DNA of 64,000 bases from Vibrio tapetis subsp. tapetis (lineage in GTDB: Bacteria > Pseudomonadota > Gammaproteobacteria > Enterobacterales > Vibrionaceae), in NCBI RefSeq assembly GCF_900233005.1, contig NZ_LT960611.1, positions 1,240,001 to 1,304,000 of the forward strand. The letters run 5' to 3'. The stretch's first letter is position 1, and every line of letters begins with the position of its first letter. Position numbers and translations under genes: made by a program. Of this stretch, positions 44,147-52,760 are shown in pieces. The notes beneath the pieces are model-generated. The model worked only from the letters and a program-made list of their open reading frames with translations, ran no database searches and was not told where the DNA came from.

Positions 44147-46165
44147 TCAACTCCTTGATGTACACATTCGTGTAAAACACAACTGTTGTGCATTGGCCTG
44201 CATGTAGCTATCTTCGACACTGGTTCCGTGGGCTGTCCATAGGTTCACTATCAGTTTATCGGCCTCTCGGTCCAGATACCCACTCACTGAAATAGGTAGG
44301 CCACTGAGCCCTTTACCTGCAACACTTAAACTCCGACGCTCCACATCCGCCCCCAGTAAAGCAGGCAAAGTATCTGCAAAGCCTTTGAGTGTCGTTACCT
44401 TGTTATGCTGTTCAAATTGTACGTTGAGCAAACCTTGTCTTTCATCGACGACTGCACATTGAAGCGTTAACTCATGCTGCTCATCCCACCAAGTGCCATT
44501 AAACGGAGAACTCACTAATTCACTTTGATTGAATAAATTTGATAACAATTGATTGTCTTCTTGTTTCTCAACCGAGCTGCATTTATCAAACATCAATTTA
44601 TCGATAAAATCTCCAACTTGTGCGCCCCCGTAATGGTTGGTCGCGACCAAAGAGTTAATCACAGATAATTGAGTATCATTCACCATTTGGCCACAGTACG
44701 TCGACATCCAACGCCAACTGTCGTTAGGTTCAGCGTCCGCATCATGCGCACGCCAAGTGATCGCCAGCGCGACTGCCTGCCCTTCCGCTTGAGTAGGGTT
44801 ATGCTCTGAACTCCAGCCGTATACATAGTAACAACCGGATGCGCCAGTGGTCGATGAGTAGGTTCCCCATACTTCACCACTAGGCTGAGTTAATAAGTCC
44901 ATTTGCGAGCCATAGCTATTTTCCCAGCGTCCCGTCAGTTTAAAATCGCTTGAAAAATCTTTTTGATAGATCGCAGGTGGCTTAGTTTGACGAGTTTTTA
45001 TCACTTGGGGGCCTTCGGGCTTGTTAAACAGCCACATCCCGACAGGCTCAAGTTGACCAGCGTCATTCATTCGGTATTGATATACGGTGTAAAGGCTGTC
45101 CATCACGACCGAGCCGACCAATGTTAATGCATCCAACCCTTGCATAGGTTGAAATTGCGGCACCGTTTTTCCCTCTAGGTCACCATGCTCAATGGTTACA
45201 TCATACAAATCCTTGGGTATCTCGATTTCACCGGCCAACGAGTTGGCATTCGCAGCGAAGCTCAGCGACAACGGTTTGCCATACAAACCCGCTTGCTGAT
45301 AGGCAGAAAACATCGTGTCTGGATCGCCTTTAAACTGGGAAGAGCCTGAATCTAAACAGAACCATTGCTTGGTGCTCTCATCCGACTGACAAAGAACCTC
45401 ATCGCCCATTTTCATCACGGCTAACGGCGTTGTCCAAATATAATAAAGAGACGCGACATCTGAATTCGCAGCATAGCGTTCCCACGGCAGAAACAAGTAT
45501 TCACGGCTGTTTACGTAATCTGGGTTTAGCGCCCCAAACGTCACCTCTCCTTGCTTGGAAACAGGATCGGTTTCAAACCCTACGTAAGGGCTCTCGGCAG
45601 AAATAACATTGTTCTCAACCAAAGACTCAAGAAAGTGAAAACGAGCTTCACTATGGCATTGATGATGGCCTCTAAGCGCACTTTTGGCTCCGTTGTTATT
45701 GAGCGGAATATGAGAATAACTCGGTAACCCAATACCTCCGTCCCAATTAAGCTCGTCAAACTGACTGCCGTCATAATGGCTTGAGAGGTAAAGATCGGAG
45801 TTAAGTGTTATGTCATTTTGTACTGATAATGTCAGCAAATCCTCTCCGCTCGAAACCACCATCTCTCCCCAAGGGCCAAAGTCCACGGTGATCGGGGTAC
45901 GGTTAACCCATTCGAAACTGGAAGATGTTTTATAGTTGAACTCATCGCCACCAAAGTGATGACAAGTGTCTGGCCCACATAATGTCGAGGTCACCCAGTT
46001 AAAATTGCTGGCGGTATCAAAAGAAAACTTTAATGCTTGTATCGGAGTCCCGACACCGACTTCTGCATACCAAGGCGAAGCGCCATTGTTCTGAAATGGG
46101 CCTTTTTTAAGTGGAAGTGACAATCCCTTATTGTGCTCTCCAATACCCAGTTTAACGTTATCCAT
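44147..46165 (-). CDS. Pepsin-like aspartic protease with C-terminal avidin-like domain
   Basis: About 672 residues from the ATG at 46165 (MDNVKLGIGEHNKGLSLPLKKG), with AAAGGATGA upstream; no signal peptide is visible. The A1 pepsin fold has YAEVGVGTPIQALKFSFDTASNFNWV (first Asp at ~50, DTAS where DTGS is usual) and WFCLDSGSSQFKG (second Asp ~272). Residues ~409-529 look like avidin/streptavidin: LTGRWENSYGSQMDLL, EVWGTYSSTTG, ALAITWRAHDA, CGQMV and KLMFDK. The residues matching biotin contacts N23, S27, Y43, S45, W79 and D128 of streptavidin are kept; those at W92 and W108 are not. A last ~130-residue region (FNGTWWDEQHELTLQ) is beta-rich and unrecognised. Four bases precede the kinase gene, so one operon. 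Confidence 0.75.
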   Translation of the reverse strand: MDNVKLGIGEHNKGLSLPLKKGPFQNNGASPWYAEVGVGTPIQALKFSFDTASNFNWVTSTLCGPDTCHHFGGDEFNYKTSSSFEWVNRTPITVDFGPWGEMVVSSGEDLLTLSVQNDITLNSDLYLSSHYDGSQFDELNWDGGIGLPSYSHIPLNNNGAKSALRGHHQCHSEARFHFLESLVENNVISAESPYVGFETDPVSKQGEVTFGALNPDYVNSREYLFLPWERYAANSDVASLYYIWTTPLAVMKMGDEVLCQSDESTKQWFCLDSGSSQFKGDPDTMFSAYQQAGLYGKPLSLSFAANANSLAGEIEIPKDLYDVTIEHGDLEGKTVPQFQPMQGLDALTLVGSVVMDSLYTVYQYRMNDAGQLEPVGMWLFNKPEGPQVIKTRQTKPPAIYQKDFSSDFKLTGRWENSYGSQMDLLTQPSGEVWGTYSSTTGASGCYYVYGWSSEHNPTQAEGQAVALAITWRAHDADAEPNDSWRWMSTYCGQMVNDTQLSVINSLVATNHYGGAQVGDFIDKLMFDKCSSVEKQEDNQLLSNLFNQSELVSSPFNGTWWDEQHELTLQCAVVDERQGLLNVQFEQHNKVTTLKGFADTLPALLGADVERRSLSVAGKGLSGLPISVSGYLDREADKLIVNLWTAHGTSVEDSYMQANAQQLCFTRMCTSRS

Positions 46166-46442
46166 TACGTCATCCTTTACACAATTAATATAATCCACAC
46201 CTCCATACTATTGACATATCAAACAATATCCATAGTAAATAAGCACTATTTGAGCGCTAAATTAGTAATATCTAATGACCTTCACGTTTTTTTGTATTTG
46301 AGTCTCGCGATACCATAAAACTGCAATGCCCTACCTAGCCATAAAAAGTGACAATAAGTTGGTCAGAGTTACAAACCCAAAGTGGGATATTGAGAACAAG
46401 GATTGAATTGAAGCAGGTACTAACATGAAAAGGGAGTAACAC
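46166..46442. other. Intergenic region upstream of the protease operon
   Basis: AT-rich gap, presumably holding the promoter of the protease-kinase-cyclase operon on the minus strand. No motif stands out. Confidence 0.35.
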
Positions 46443-46475
46443 AAAAAAAGCGCAGCCCTTACGGAACTGCGCTTG
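46443..46475 (-). terminator. Terminator of the opp operon
   Basis: AAGCGCAG pairs with CTGCGCTT (46467-46474) across a short loop, followed on the minus strand by TTTTTTTG. A second small hairpin, AGCCTG/CAGGCT, lies at 46477-46490. Located just after the oppF stop. Confidence 0.8.
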
Positions 46476-46493
46476 AGCCTGTCACAGGCTGAA

Positions 46494-47483
46494 TTAATCG
46501 ACCATCAAACAAGATACGGCGTGAACGTCGTCACCTTTAATTTGCGGTTTTTGTTGTGCACATAACTCCGTTGCTTGAGGACAACGAGTACGGAACACAC
46601 AACCTGATGGTGGATTCATTGGTGAAGGTAAGTCACCTTCAAGCATTTCAATTTTTTTCTTACGCTCTAGCTCTGGATCAGGAATTGGAACTGCTGACAT
46701 CAGTGCACGAGTGTATGGGTGTTTAGGATTATCAAACAGGGCTTTAGATTCGCCCAATTCAACAGCATTACCTAAGTACATAACCAGTACGCGGTCTGAA
46801 ATGTGTTTCACCACTGACAGATCGTGAGCAATGAAAACCAAGCTTAGATTCATCTCTTTTTGTATCTCTTGCAGCAGGTTGACTACCTGAGCTTGAATAG
46901 ACACATCCAGAGCCGATACTGGCTCATCACAAATGATCATCTTCGGCTTAAGGATAAGCGCACGCGCAATACCAATACGCTGACACTGACCACCAGAGAA
47001 CTCATGTGGATAACGGTTGATAACGTTAGGCAGTAAGCCTACCTTCATCATCATCTCTTTCACACGATCTTTCACGTCTTGCTTGGAAACTTCAGGGTAG
47101 AAGGTTTCCAACGGTTCAGCGATGATGTCTCCGATTGTCATTCGCGGGTTAAGCGATGCCAGTGGATCTTGGAAAATCATCTGAATCTCTTTACGAGTTT
47201 CACGACGCTGCACTTCTTGCATTTTAGTCAGGTCTTGACCCATCCAAACGACATCGCCGTCTGTCGCGTCCACTAAACCAACAATTGCTCGTGCAAAGGT
47301 AGATTTACCACAGCCAGATTCACCCACAACACCTAATGTTTCGCCTTCGTAAAGGTGAACATTAACGCCATCAACCGCTTTCAACGCCGTTGGTTTAGCC
47401 CATGGCCAAGCCGACTTAGAGGCAATGTTGAAGTGAACTTTCAGGTTTTTTATATCAAGGATTAATTTCTTTGCTTCACTCAT
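46494..47483 (-). CDS. oppF: Oligopeptide ABC transporter ATPase OppF
   Basis: About 329 residues. The ATG at 47483 overlaps the oppD stop (ATGA). Walker A GVVGESGCGKSTFARAI (about residue 55), signature EFSGGQCQRIGIARAL, Walker B MIICDEPVSALDVSIQAQ and the C-terminal oligopeptide-transporter motif with Cys residues (SGCVFRTRCPQATELC). Last gene of oppABCDF. Confidence 0.96.
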   Translation of the reverse strand: MSEAKKLILDIKNLKVHFNIASKSAWPWAKPTALKAVDGVNVHLYEGETLGVVGESGCGKSTFARAIVGLVDATDGDVVWMGQDLTKMQEVQRRETRKEIQMIFQDPLASLNPRMTIGDIIAEPLETFYPEVSKQDVKDRVKEMMMKVGLLPNVINRYPHEFSGGQCQRIGIARALILKPKMIICDEPVSALDVSIQAQVVNLLQEIQKEMNLSLVFIAHDLSVVKHISDRVLVMYLGNAVELGESKALFDNPKHPYTRALMSAVPIPDPELERKKKIEMLEGDLPSPMNPPSGCVFRTRCPQATELCAQQKPQIKGDDVHAVSCLMVD

Positions 47484-48451
47484 TTTGTCCAAGTCTCCCA
47501 GTCAGAAAAACAAGCGCGTTGACGTCCTTCGCCGAATGGCAATAGGATTGGCGCTTCAGTCTTACAACGATCCGTTACACGATGGCAGCGCTCTTGATAA
47601 GGGCAACCTGGTGGTAGGCGAAGTAAGTTTGGTGGGTTGCCTGGAATGGTAGGCAAAATATCCCCTTCCGTATCCAAACGCGGAATCGCTTTTAATAGCC
47701 CTTCTGCGTACGGATGCGTTGGTTCATAGAAAATCTCGTTTACTGTGCCATATTCCATTGTACGACCGGCGTACATCACAAGCACTTTGTCACATGAGCC
47801 CGCCACAACACCAAGGTCGTGAGTGATCATAATGATGGCTGTGTTGAACTCTTTTTTCAGGTCGTTCAGTAGATCCATGATCTGCGCTTGAACCGTTACA
47901 TCTAGAGCCGTTGTTGGCTCATCGGCAATCAATAGCTTTGGTCGACATAGTAGCGCCATTGCAATCATTACACGTTGACGCATACCGCCAGAGAATTCAT
48001 GCGGATACATGGTAATACGTTTACGCGCTTCTGGGATTTTAACCGCATCGAGCATACGTACTGATTCTTCAAATGCTTCTGCTCTTCCCATGCCTTTGTG
48101 CAGCATCAACACTTCCATAAGCTGATCACTTACTTTCATGTATGGGTTAAGTGACGTCATTGGATCTTGGAAGATCATGGCGATCTGTTCTGCTCGAACT
48201 TTATTCAGTTCTTTTTCTGGCAGATTCAGTATTTCATTGCCTTCAAACTTTGCACTACCTGAGATGATACCGTTCTTGGCAAGCAAGCCCATTAAGGCAA
48301 ACACAGTTTGTGATTTACCAGAACCAGACTCACCAACGATACCTAAGGTTTCGCCTTGATTAAGAGAGAAGTTTAAATCGTTAACTGCGGTTACGATTCC
48401 GTCTTGCGTGGTAAATTCAACACGCAGATCTTTGACATCTAATAAGCTCAT
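47480..48451 (-). CDS. oppD: Oligopeptide ABC transporter ATPase OppD
   Basis: 323 residues from the ATG at 48451 (MSLLDVKDLRVEFTTQDG), with AAGGAAAG upstream; the frame is open further but unsupported. Walker A GIVGESGSGKSQTVFAL, signature EFSGGMRQRVMIAMALL, Walker B LLIADEPTTALDVTVQAQ and the C-terminal CPYQERCHRVTDRC motif, which in this family binds an iron-sulfur cluster in some members. Energises peptide import with OppF. Confidence 0.96.
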   Translation of the reverse strand: MSLLDVKDLRVEFTTQDGIVTAVNDLNFSLNQGETLGIVGESGSGKSQTVFALMGLLAKNGIISGSAKFEGNEILNLPEKELNKVRAEQIAMIFQDPMTSLNPYMKVSDQLMEVLMLHKGMGRAEAFEESVRMLDAVKIPEARKRITMYPHEFSGGMRQRVMIAMALLCRPKLLIADEPTTALDVTVQAQIMDLLNDLKKEFNTAIIMITHDLGVVAGSCDKVLVMYAGRTMEYGTVNEIFYEPTHPYAEGLLKAIPRLDTEGDILPTIPGNPPNLLRLPPGCPYQERCHRVTDRCKTEAPILLPFGEGRQRACFSDWETWTK

Positions 48452-48473
48452 ATTGCTTTCCTTCTTATTATAG

Positions 48474-49376
48474 TTATCTGTCTTTTGGATCGAGTGCGTC
48501 ACGAAGACCATCACCGACATAGTTAAAGCAGAACAGGGTCACGACCATGAAAGCTGCAGGGAATGCCAGTTGCCAAATTGCAACTTCCATTGTTTGCGAA
48601 CCTTCTTGAAGCAATGCGCCCCAGCTAGTCATTGGCTCTTGTACACCAAGACCAAGGAAAGAAAGGAATGACTCGGTCAGAATCATAGATGGAATCAGTA
48701 GAGTTGAGTAAACCGCAACAATACCTAATACGTTTGGTACGATATGACGAGTGATGATTTTCCACTTGCTCACACCACATACGTGTGCCGCTTCGATGAA
48801 TTCTTTACTACGTAAGCTCAGAGTCTGACCACGTACGATACGCGCCATATCAAGCCATGCAATCGCACCGATAGCAACAAAGATAAGCACGATGTTACGA
48901 CCAAAGAAGGTCACCAATACGATAACCAAGAACATGAATGGTACTGCGTATAGGATTTCTAGGATACGCATCATGATACGGTCGGTACGGCCACCAATGA
49001 AACCTGATGCCGCGCCGTAAAGCGTACCAATAACAACGGCAACCAATGCACCGAGTACACCTACCATCAATGAAATTCGGCCACCCACTAGAGTACGGAC
49101 GTATAAGTCTCGACCTAAGCTGTCGGTACCAAACCAGTGATCAGCGTTCGGGCCTACGTGCATTGCATACCAATCGGTATTATCGTAAGTGTAAGGGGCA
49201 ATCATTGGCAAAAATATTACTGCCAAAGTTAAAACCGCTAGGATCGCCAGGCTCACCATTGCCGCTTTATTACGCATAAAACGGATACGGGCGTCCTGCC
49301 ATAAACTGCGACCTTCAATTTCTAAGTTCTCAGAGAACTTTTCGATCGCATCTAAATTTTCTTTTTTCGTCAGCAT
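48474..49376 (-). CDS. oppC: Oligopeptide ABC transporter permease OppC
   Basis: 300 residues, six membrane helices. A charged N-terminal tail (KENLDAIEKFSENLEIEGRS) precedes AAMVSLAILAVLTLAVIFLP; the ABC-permease EAA loop is EFIEAAHVCGVSKWKIITRHIVPN. Pairs with OppB. Lies between oppB and oppD on the same strand. Confidence 0.96.
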   Translation of the reverse strand: MLTKKENLDAIEKFSENLEIEGRSLWQDARIRFMRNKAAMVSLAILAVLTLAVIFLPMIAPYTYDNTDWYAMHVGPNADHWFGTDSLGRDLYVRTLVGGRISLMVGVLGALVAVVIGTLYGAASGFIGGRTDRIMMRILEILYAVPFMFLVIVLVTFFGRNIVLIFVAIGAIAWLDMARIVRGQTLSLRSKEFIEAAHVCGVSKWKIITRHIVPNVLGIVAVYSTLLIPSMILTESFLSFLGLGVQEPMTSWGALLQEGSQTMEVAIWQLAFPAAFMVVTLFCFNYVGDGLRDALDPKDR

Positions 49377-49388
49377 GAGAGTCCGTCC

Positions 49389-50309
49389 CTAGTAGCGAAT
49401 TTTCGGGTCAATTACAGCCAGTAATATATCAACGATGGCGTTGAATACGATGAACAAGAAACCAATCAAAATGGTGACTGCCATTACTAGTGAATAATCA
49501 CGGTTGAATGCCGCATTGACGAATAGCTTACCGATACCCGGTAGGCCAAAAATAGTTTCGATAACCACCGAACCTGTGATGATACCTACGAATGCAGGCC
49601 CCATGTAAGAAACAACAGGCAACAATGCAGGGCGAAGTGCATGCTTTAGGATGATATAACGGTAGCTAAGACCTTTTGCACGAGCAGTACGGATGAAGTT
49701 ACTGTTTAACGTTTCGATCATCGAGCCACGAGTAATACGGGCGAACGTTGCAATGTACAGCATCGACATAGCGAGAACTGGTAATACCATGTATTGCCAG
49801 GATCCTCCGTACCAACCACCAGCGGGAAGCCAATCAAGCTTAATTGCAAAAATGTACATCAAGGTAGGTGCAATTACGAAAGAAGGCATGACTACACCGA
49901 TCATGGCGGTGGCCATAACGCCATAGTCAACCCATGTGTTTTGCCGCAGAGCCGCAAAGGTACCGACTGACACACCAAGAATTACAGTGAAAATAAACGC
50001 GATGGCACCCACTTTAGCCGATACAGGCAAAGCAACCGCAATGAGTTCATTTACCGTGTAATCTAGGTATTTGAACGACGGACCAAAGTCGCCTTGCAAA
50101 ATGTTGGTTAAGTACGTGGTGTATTGTTCAAATACAGGTTTATCAAGGCCGTATTTCGCCTCAATGTTTGCCATTACTTGTGGTGGTAAAGGACGTTCGC
50201 TCGAGAAAGGGTTACCCGGTGCGAAACGCATTAGAAAGAACGATACAGTGATAAGCACCAACATCGTTGGAATGGCTTCAAATATCCGTTTCATGATGAA
50301 TTTAAACAT
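49389..50309 (-). CDS. oppB: Oligopeptide ABC transporter permease OppB
   Basis: 306 residues from the ATG at 50309 (MFKFIMKRIFEAIPTMLVLI); the frame is open upstream, but the family starts here. Six helices; EAA loop FIRTARAKGLSYRYIILKHALRPALLPV. A stable hairpin lies between oppA and this gene and probably lowers its expression compared with oppA. Confidence 0.96.
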   Translation of the reverse strand: MFKFIMKRIFEAIPTMLVLITVSFFLMRFAPGNPFSSERPLPPQVMANIEAKYGLDKPVFEQYTTYLTNILQGDFGPSFKYLDYTVNELIAVALPVSAKVGAIAFIFTVILGVSVGTFAALRQNTWVDYGVMATAMIGVVMPSFVIAPTLMYIFAIKLDWLPAGGWYGGSWQYMVLPVLAMSMLYIATFARITRGSMIETLNSNFIRTARAKGLSYRYIILKHALRPALLPVVSYMGPAFVGIITGSVVIETIFGLPGIGKLFVNAAFNRDYSLVMAVTILIGFLFIVFNAIVDILLAVIDPKIRY

Positions 50310-50351
50310 AAACTCACTCTTCCAGTCTGTGACAATTAAAATCAGAAAGAC

Positions 50352-50380
50352 GCTACATGTGCTAATAAAGCACATGCAGT
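50352..50380 (-). terminator. Intercistronic hairpin between oppA and oppB
   Basis: CATGTGCT (50356-50363) pairs with AGCACATG (50369-50376) around a five-base loop, with no U run. Such hairpins let the binding-protein gene be expressed in excess over the permease genes by protecting the upstream message or partially terminating. Confidence 0.6.
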
Positions 50381-50415
50381 GTCTGAGTTACTTATAGTTT
50401 TTTTAGCGTCAGTTT

Positions 50416-52071
50416 TTACTGAGCTTTGATGTATAGATCTTTGGAGTAAATCTTGTCTTCCGCATTGTTAACCGGGAAACCGCCAACTTGAGGAGAAACT
50501 AGACGAGATTTAACATATTGATAGATTGGAGCAATTGGCATGTCTTTAGCAAGTAGAGCTTCAGCTTCAAGATAAAGCTTAGTACGCTCTTCTTCAGACG
50601 TTGAGTTCAATGCTTTATCAATGATTGCATCGTACTCAGCACTGTCGTAGTGGATACCGCCAGTTGTGTTATTGCTTACCATTAGAGTAAGGAATGAAGA
50701 CGCTTCGTTGTAGTCACCACACCAGCCGGCACGCGCTACTTCGAAATCACCTGTATCTTTAGACGCTAGGTATGTTTTCCACTCTTGGTTTTCTAGAGTT
50801 ACTTCTAGGCCTAGAGTCTTCTTCCACATTGAACCCAATGCTACTGCAATCTTCTTGTAGTTTTCAGAAGTGTTGTAAAGTAGAGAGAATTTCAGTGGGT
50901 TATCAGTACCAAAACCAGCTTCTGTTAGTAGTTTCGCCGCTTCTGTATCACGTTCAGCTTGAGTCATCTTGCCGTAAGCAGGTGCTTCTGGGCTGAATCC
51001 AGCTGTGACTTCAGGAGTCAGGAAGTAAGCAGGTTTTTGGCCTTGACCTAAGATAGCATCAGATACGATGTTACGGTCGATTGCGTAAGAAATTGCTTTA
51101 CGTACGCGAACATCATCAAACGGTTTTTTCTTCGTGTTGAAAATGTAGTAGTAAGTACACAAGTTACCTTGAATTGAAAGAGACTCTGGGTTTTCTTTCT
51201 TCAGACGCTTGAAGTGCTCAGTTGGCAGTTCGTTTGTGAAGTCAATTTCGCCAGACAAGAAACGGTTCATTTCCGTTACTTGGTTTTCAATTGGAAGGAA
51301 CGTAACTTGGTTAAGAGTCGTGTTCGCGTTATCCCAGTATTGGTCATTACGCTTAACAACTAGGCGCTCGTTTACTACCCACTTGTCTACTACGTATGCA
51401 CCGTTACCAACGAAGTTTTCAGGCTTCGTCCACTGGTCGCCAAATTTCTCAACTGTCGCTTTATGAACAGGCTTCACTGTTGTGTGACCCATCATCATAA
51501 CGAAGTAAGGAACCGCAGCGTCTAGTTGAACTTCTAGTGTGTTAGCGTCAATCGCTTTAACACCTAGTGTGCTTTTGTCTTTCTTTCCAGCAATGATGTC
51601 TTTTGCATTCGTCATCTTGGTGTATTCCATGTACCAAGAATATGGAGAAGCAGTTGCTGGATCAACGGCACGTTGGAAGCTGTATACGAAATCTTCCGCA
51701 GTGACAGGATCGCCGTTAGACCATTTAGCATCTTTACGTAGGTGGAAAGTGAATGTTTTGTTGTCTGCGGTTTCCCAGCTTTCAGCAACACCTGGGATAG
51801 TATTACCTTCACCGTCTTGGTTTACTAGACCTTCAAGAAGATCACGAATAACGTGAGATTCTGGAACACCTTGAGATTTGTGCGGGTCAATGGTCGCTAC
51901 TTCAGTACCATTACCACGAACCAATTCCTGTACTGCGGCCAGTTTTGATTCGCTAGATTCTACTTTTGCTGGTTGCGCTGCTTGTTCTTCTGGCTTATCG
52001 CCACAACCTACAAGAGCAAGAGAAAGGCCCGTACCTACTAATAGCGCACGAGTAATTTTATTTTTATACAT
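50416..52071 (-). CDS. oppA: Periplasmic oligopeptide-binding lipoprotein OppA
   Basis: About 551 residues from the ATG at 52071 (MYKNKITRALLVGTGLSLALVGCGDKPEEQAAQP), with GGAG upstream. The lipobox LVGC gives a lipid-anchored protein. Family motifs: RDLLEGLVNQDGEGNTIPGVAESWE, FTFHLRKDAKWSNGDPVTAEDFVYSFQRAVDP, and YNTSENYKKIAVALGSMWKKTLGLEV. Highly expressed in relatives. First gene of oppABCDF. Confidence 0.95.
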   Translation of the reverse strand: MYKNKITRALLVGTGLSLALVGCGDKPEEQAAQPAKVESSESKLAAVQELVRGNGTEVATIDPHKSQGVPESHVIRDLLEGLVNQDGEGNTIPGVAESWETADNKTFTFHLRKDAKWSNGDPVTAEDFVYSFQRAVDPATASPYSWYMEYTKMTNAKDIIAGKKDKSTLGVKAIDANTLEVQLDAAVPYFVMMMGHTTVKPVHKATVEKFGDQWTKPENFVGNGAYVVDKWVVNERLVVKRNDQYWDNANTTLNQVTFLPIENQVTEMNRFLSGEIDFTNELPTEHFKRLKKENPESLSIQGNLCTYYYIFNTKKKPFDDVRVRKAISYAIDRNIVSDAILGQGQKPAYFLTPEVTAGFSPEAPAYGKMTQAERDTEAAKLLTEAGFGTDNPLKFSLLYNTSENYKKIAVALGSMWKKTLGLEVTLENQEWKTYLASKDTGDFEVARAGWCGDYNEASSFLTLMVSNNTTGGIHYDSAEYDAIIDKALNSTSEEERTKLYLEAEALLAKDMPIAPIYQYVKSRLVSPQVGGFPVNNAEDKIYSKDLYIKAQ

Positions 52072-52486
52072 GAAGAAACTCCAATTTTTATTTATTTGCA
52101 TCCATGACGTCTTCATAAATACCTGAACGGCAGGTATTTTTAGAAAAAATCGCATGAAATTAGCATAAATTTCACACAACGCTTCTCAAAACACTATGAA
52201 GATTGGGCAACAATCTATCAATCATTGGGGTAATTTGCCATAAAAATGTATTAAAAAGTCGGATAATGTTGACAAGATCCGTATTTATTAGCGAATTATT
52301 CCAGAGTTAATCAAAATTGCAGTCATAACCTATCAACATTGACCATAAAGCCGTTTTTTATATTCCGTTTATTCCAATAACAAACCAATACTCGATAGAT
52401 TATTCTAACCCTATACAAAAACGTAACATTTAATAAACCCCTAGTCGAACTAAACACTTCATTACTCCTGTTTAATTAACACTTTT
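52072..52486. other. Leader and promoter region of oppA
   Basis: A long AT-rich region. On the minus strand TTGTCA (about 52275) with TAATAC 16 bases downstream is a candidate promoter giving an untranslated leader of roughly 180 bases; long leaders of oppA are sRNA-controlled in enterics, but I cannot show this here. No ORF or stable hairpin stands out. Confidence 0.35.
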
Positions 52487-52502
52487 TGTGAGCATTATCA
52501 CT
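52487..52502. promoter_or_regulatory. CRP site upstream of the chitinase gene
   Basis: TGTGAGCATTATCACT matches the TGTGA-N6-TCACA consensus in nine of ten positions. It lies about 260 bases upstream of the chitinase start and on the far side of oppA, and would fit catabolite control of chitin use. Confidence 0.6.
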
Positions 52503-52760
52503 GCTCGCATTTGCATAGACTACTTTTCGTACACCTGCTTCACAATTATGTCAATTTTTATAAAAAATCGAGTGATTATGCTTTTATCTGCAACCTCATA
52601 TTGCTTTACGCTGCTTTTCTTTTAGCTGGCCGCAAAAGTGATTCATCAACTTTGCCTAACGGCATTGAGTTAACAACACTGTCGAAGATGCCTACTCAAG
52701 GGCAGTACTGCACTATTTGAAGTTAAGGTGCAGTTCAATTCAAGGAACGAGAGAAACGTA

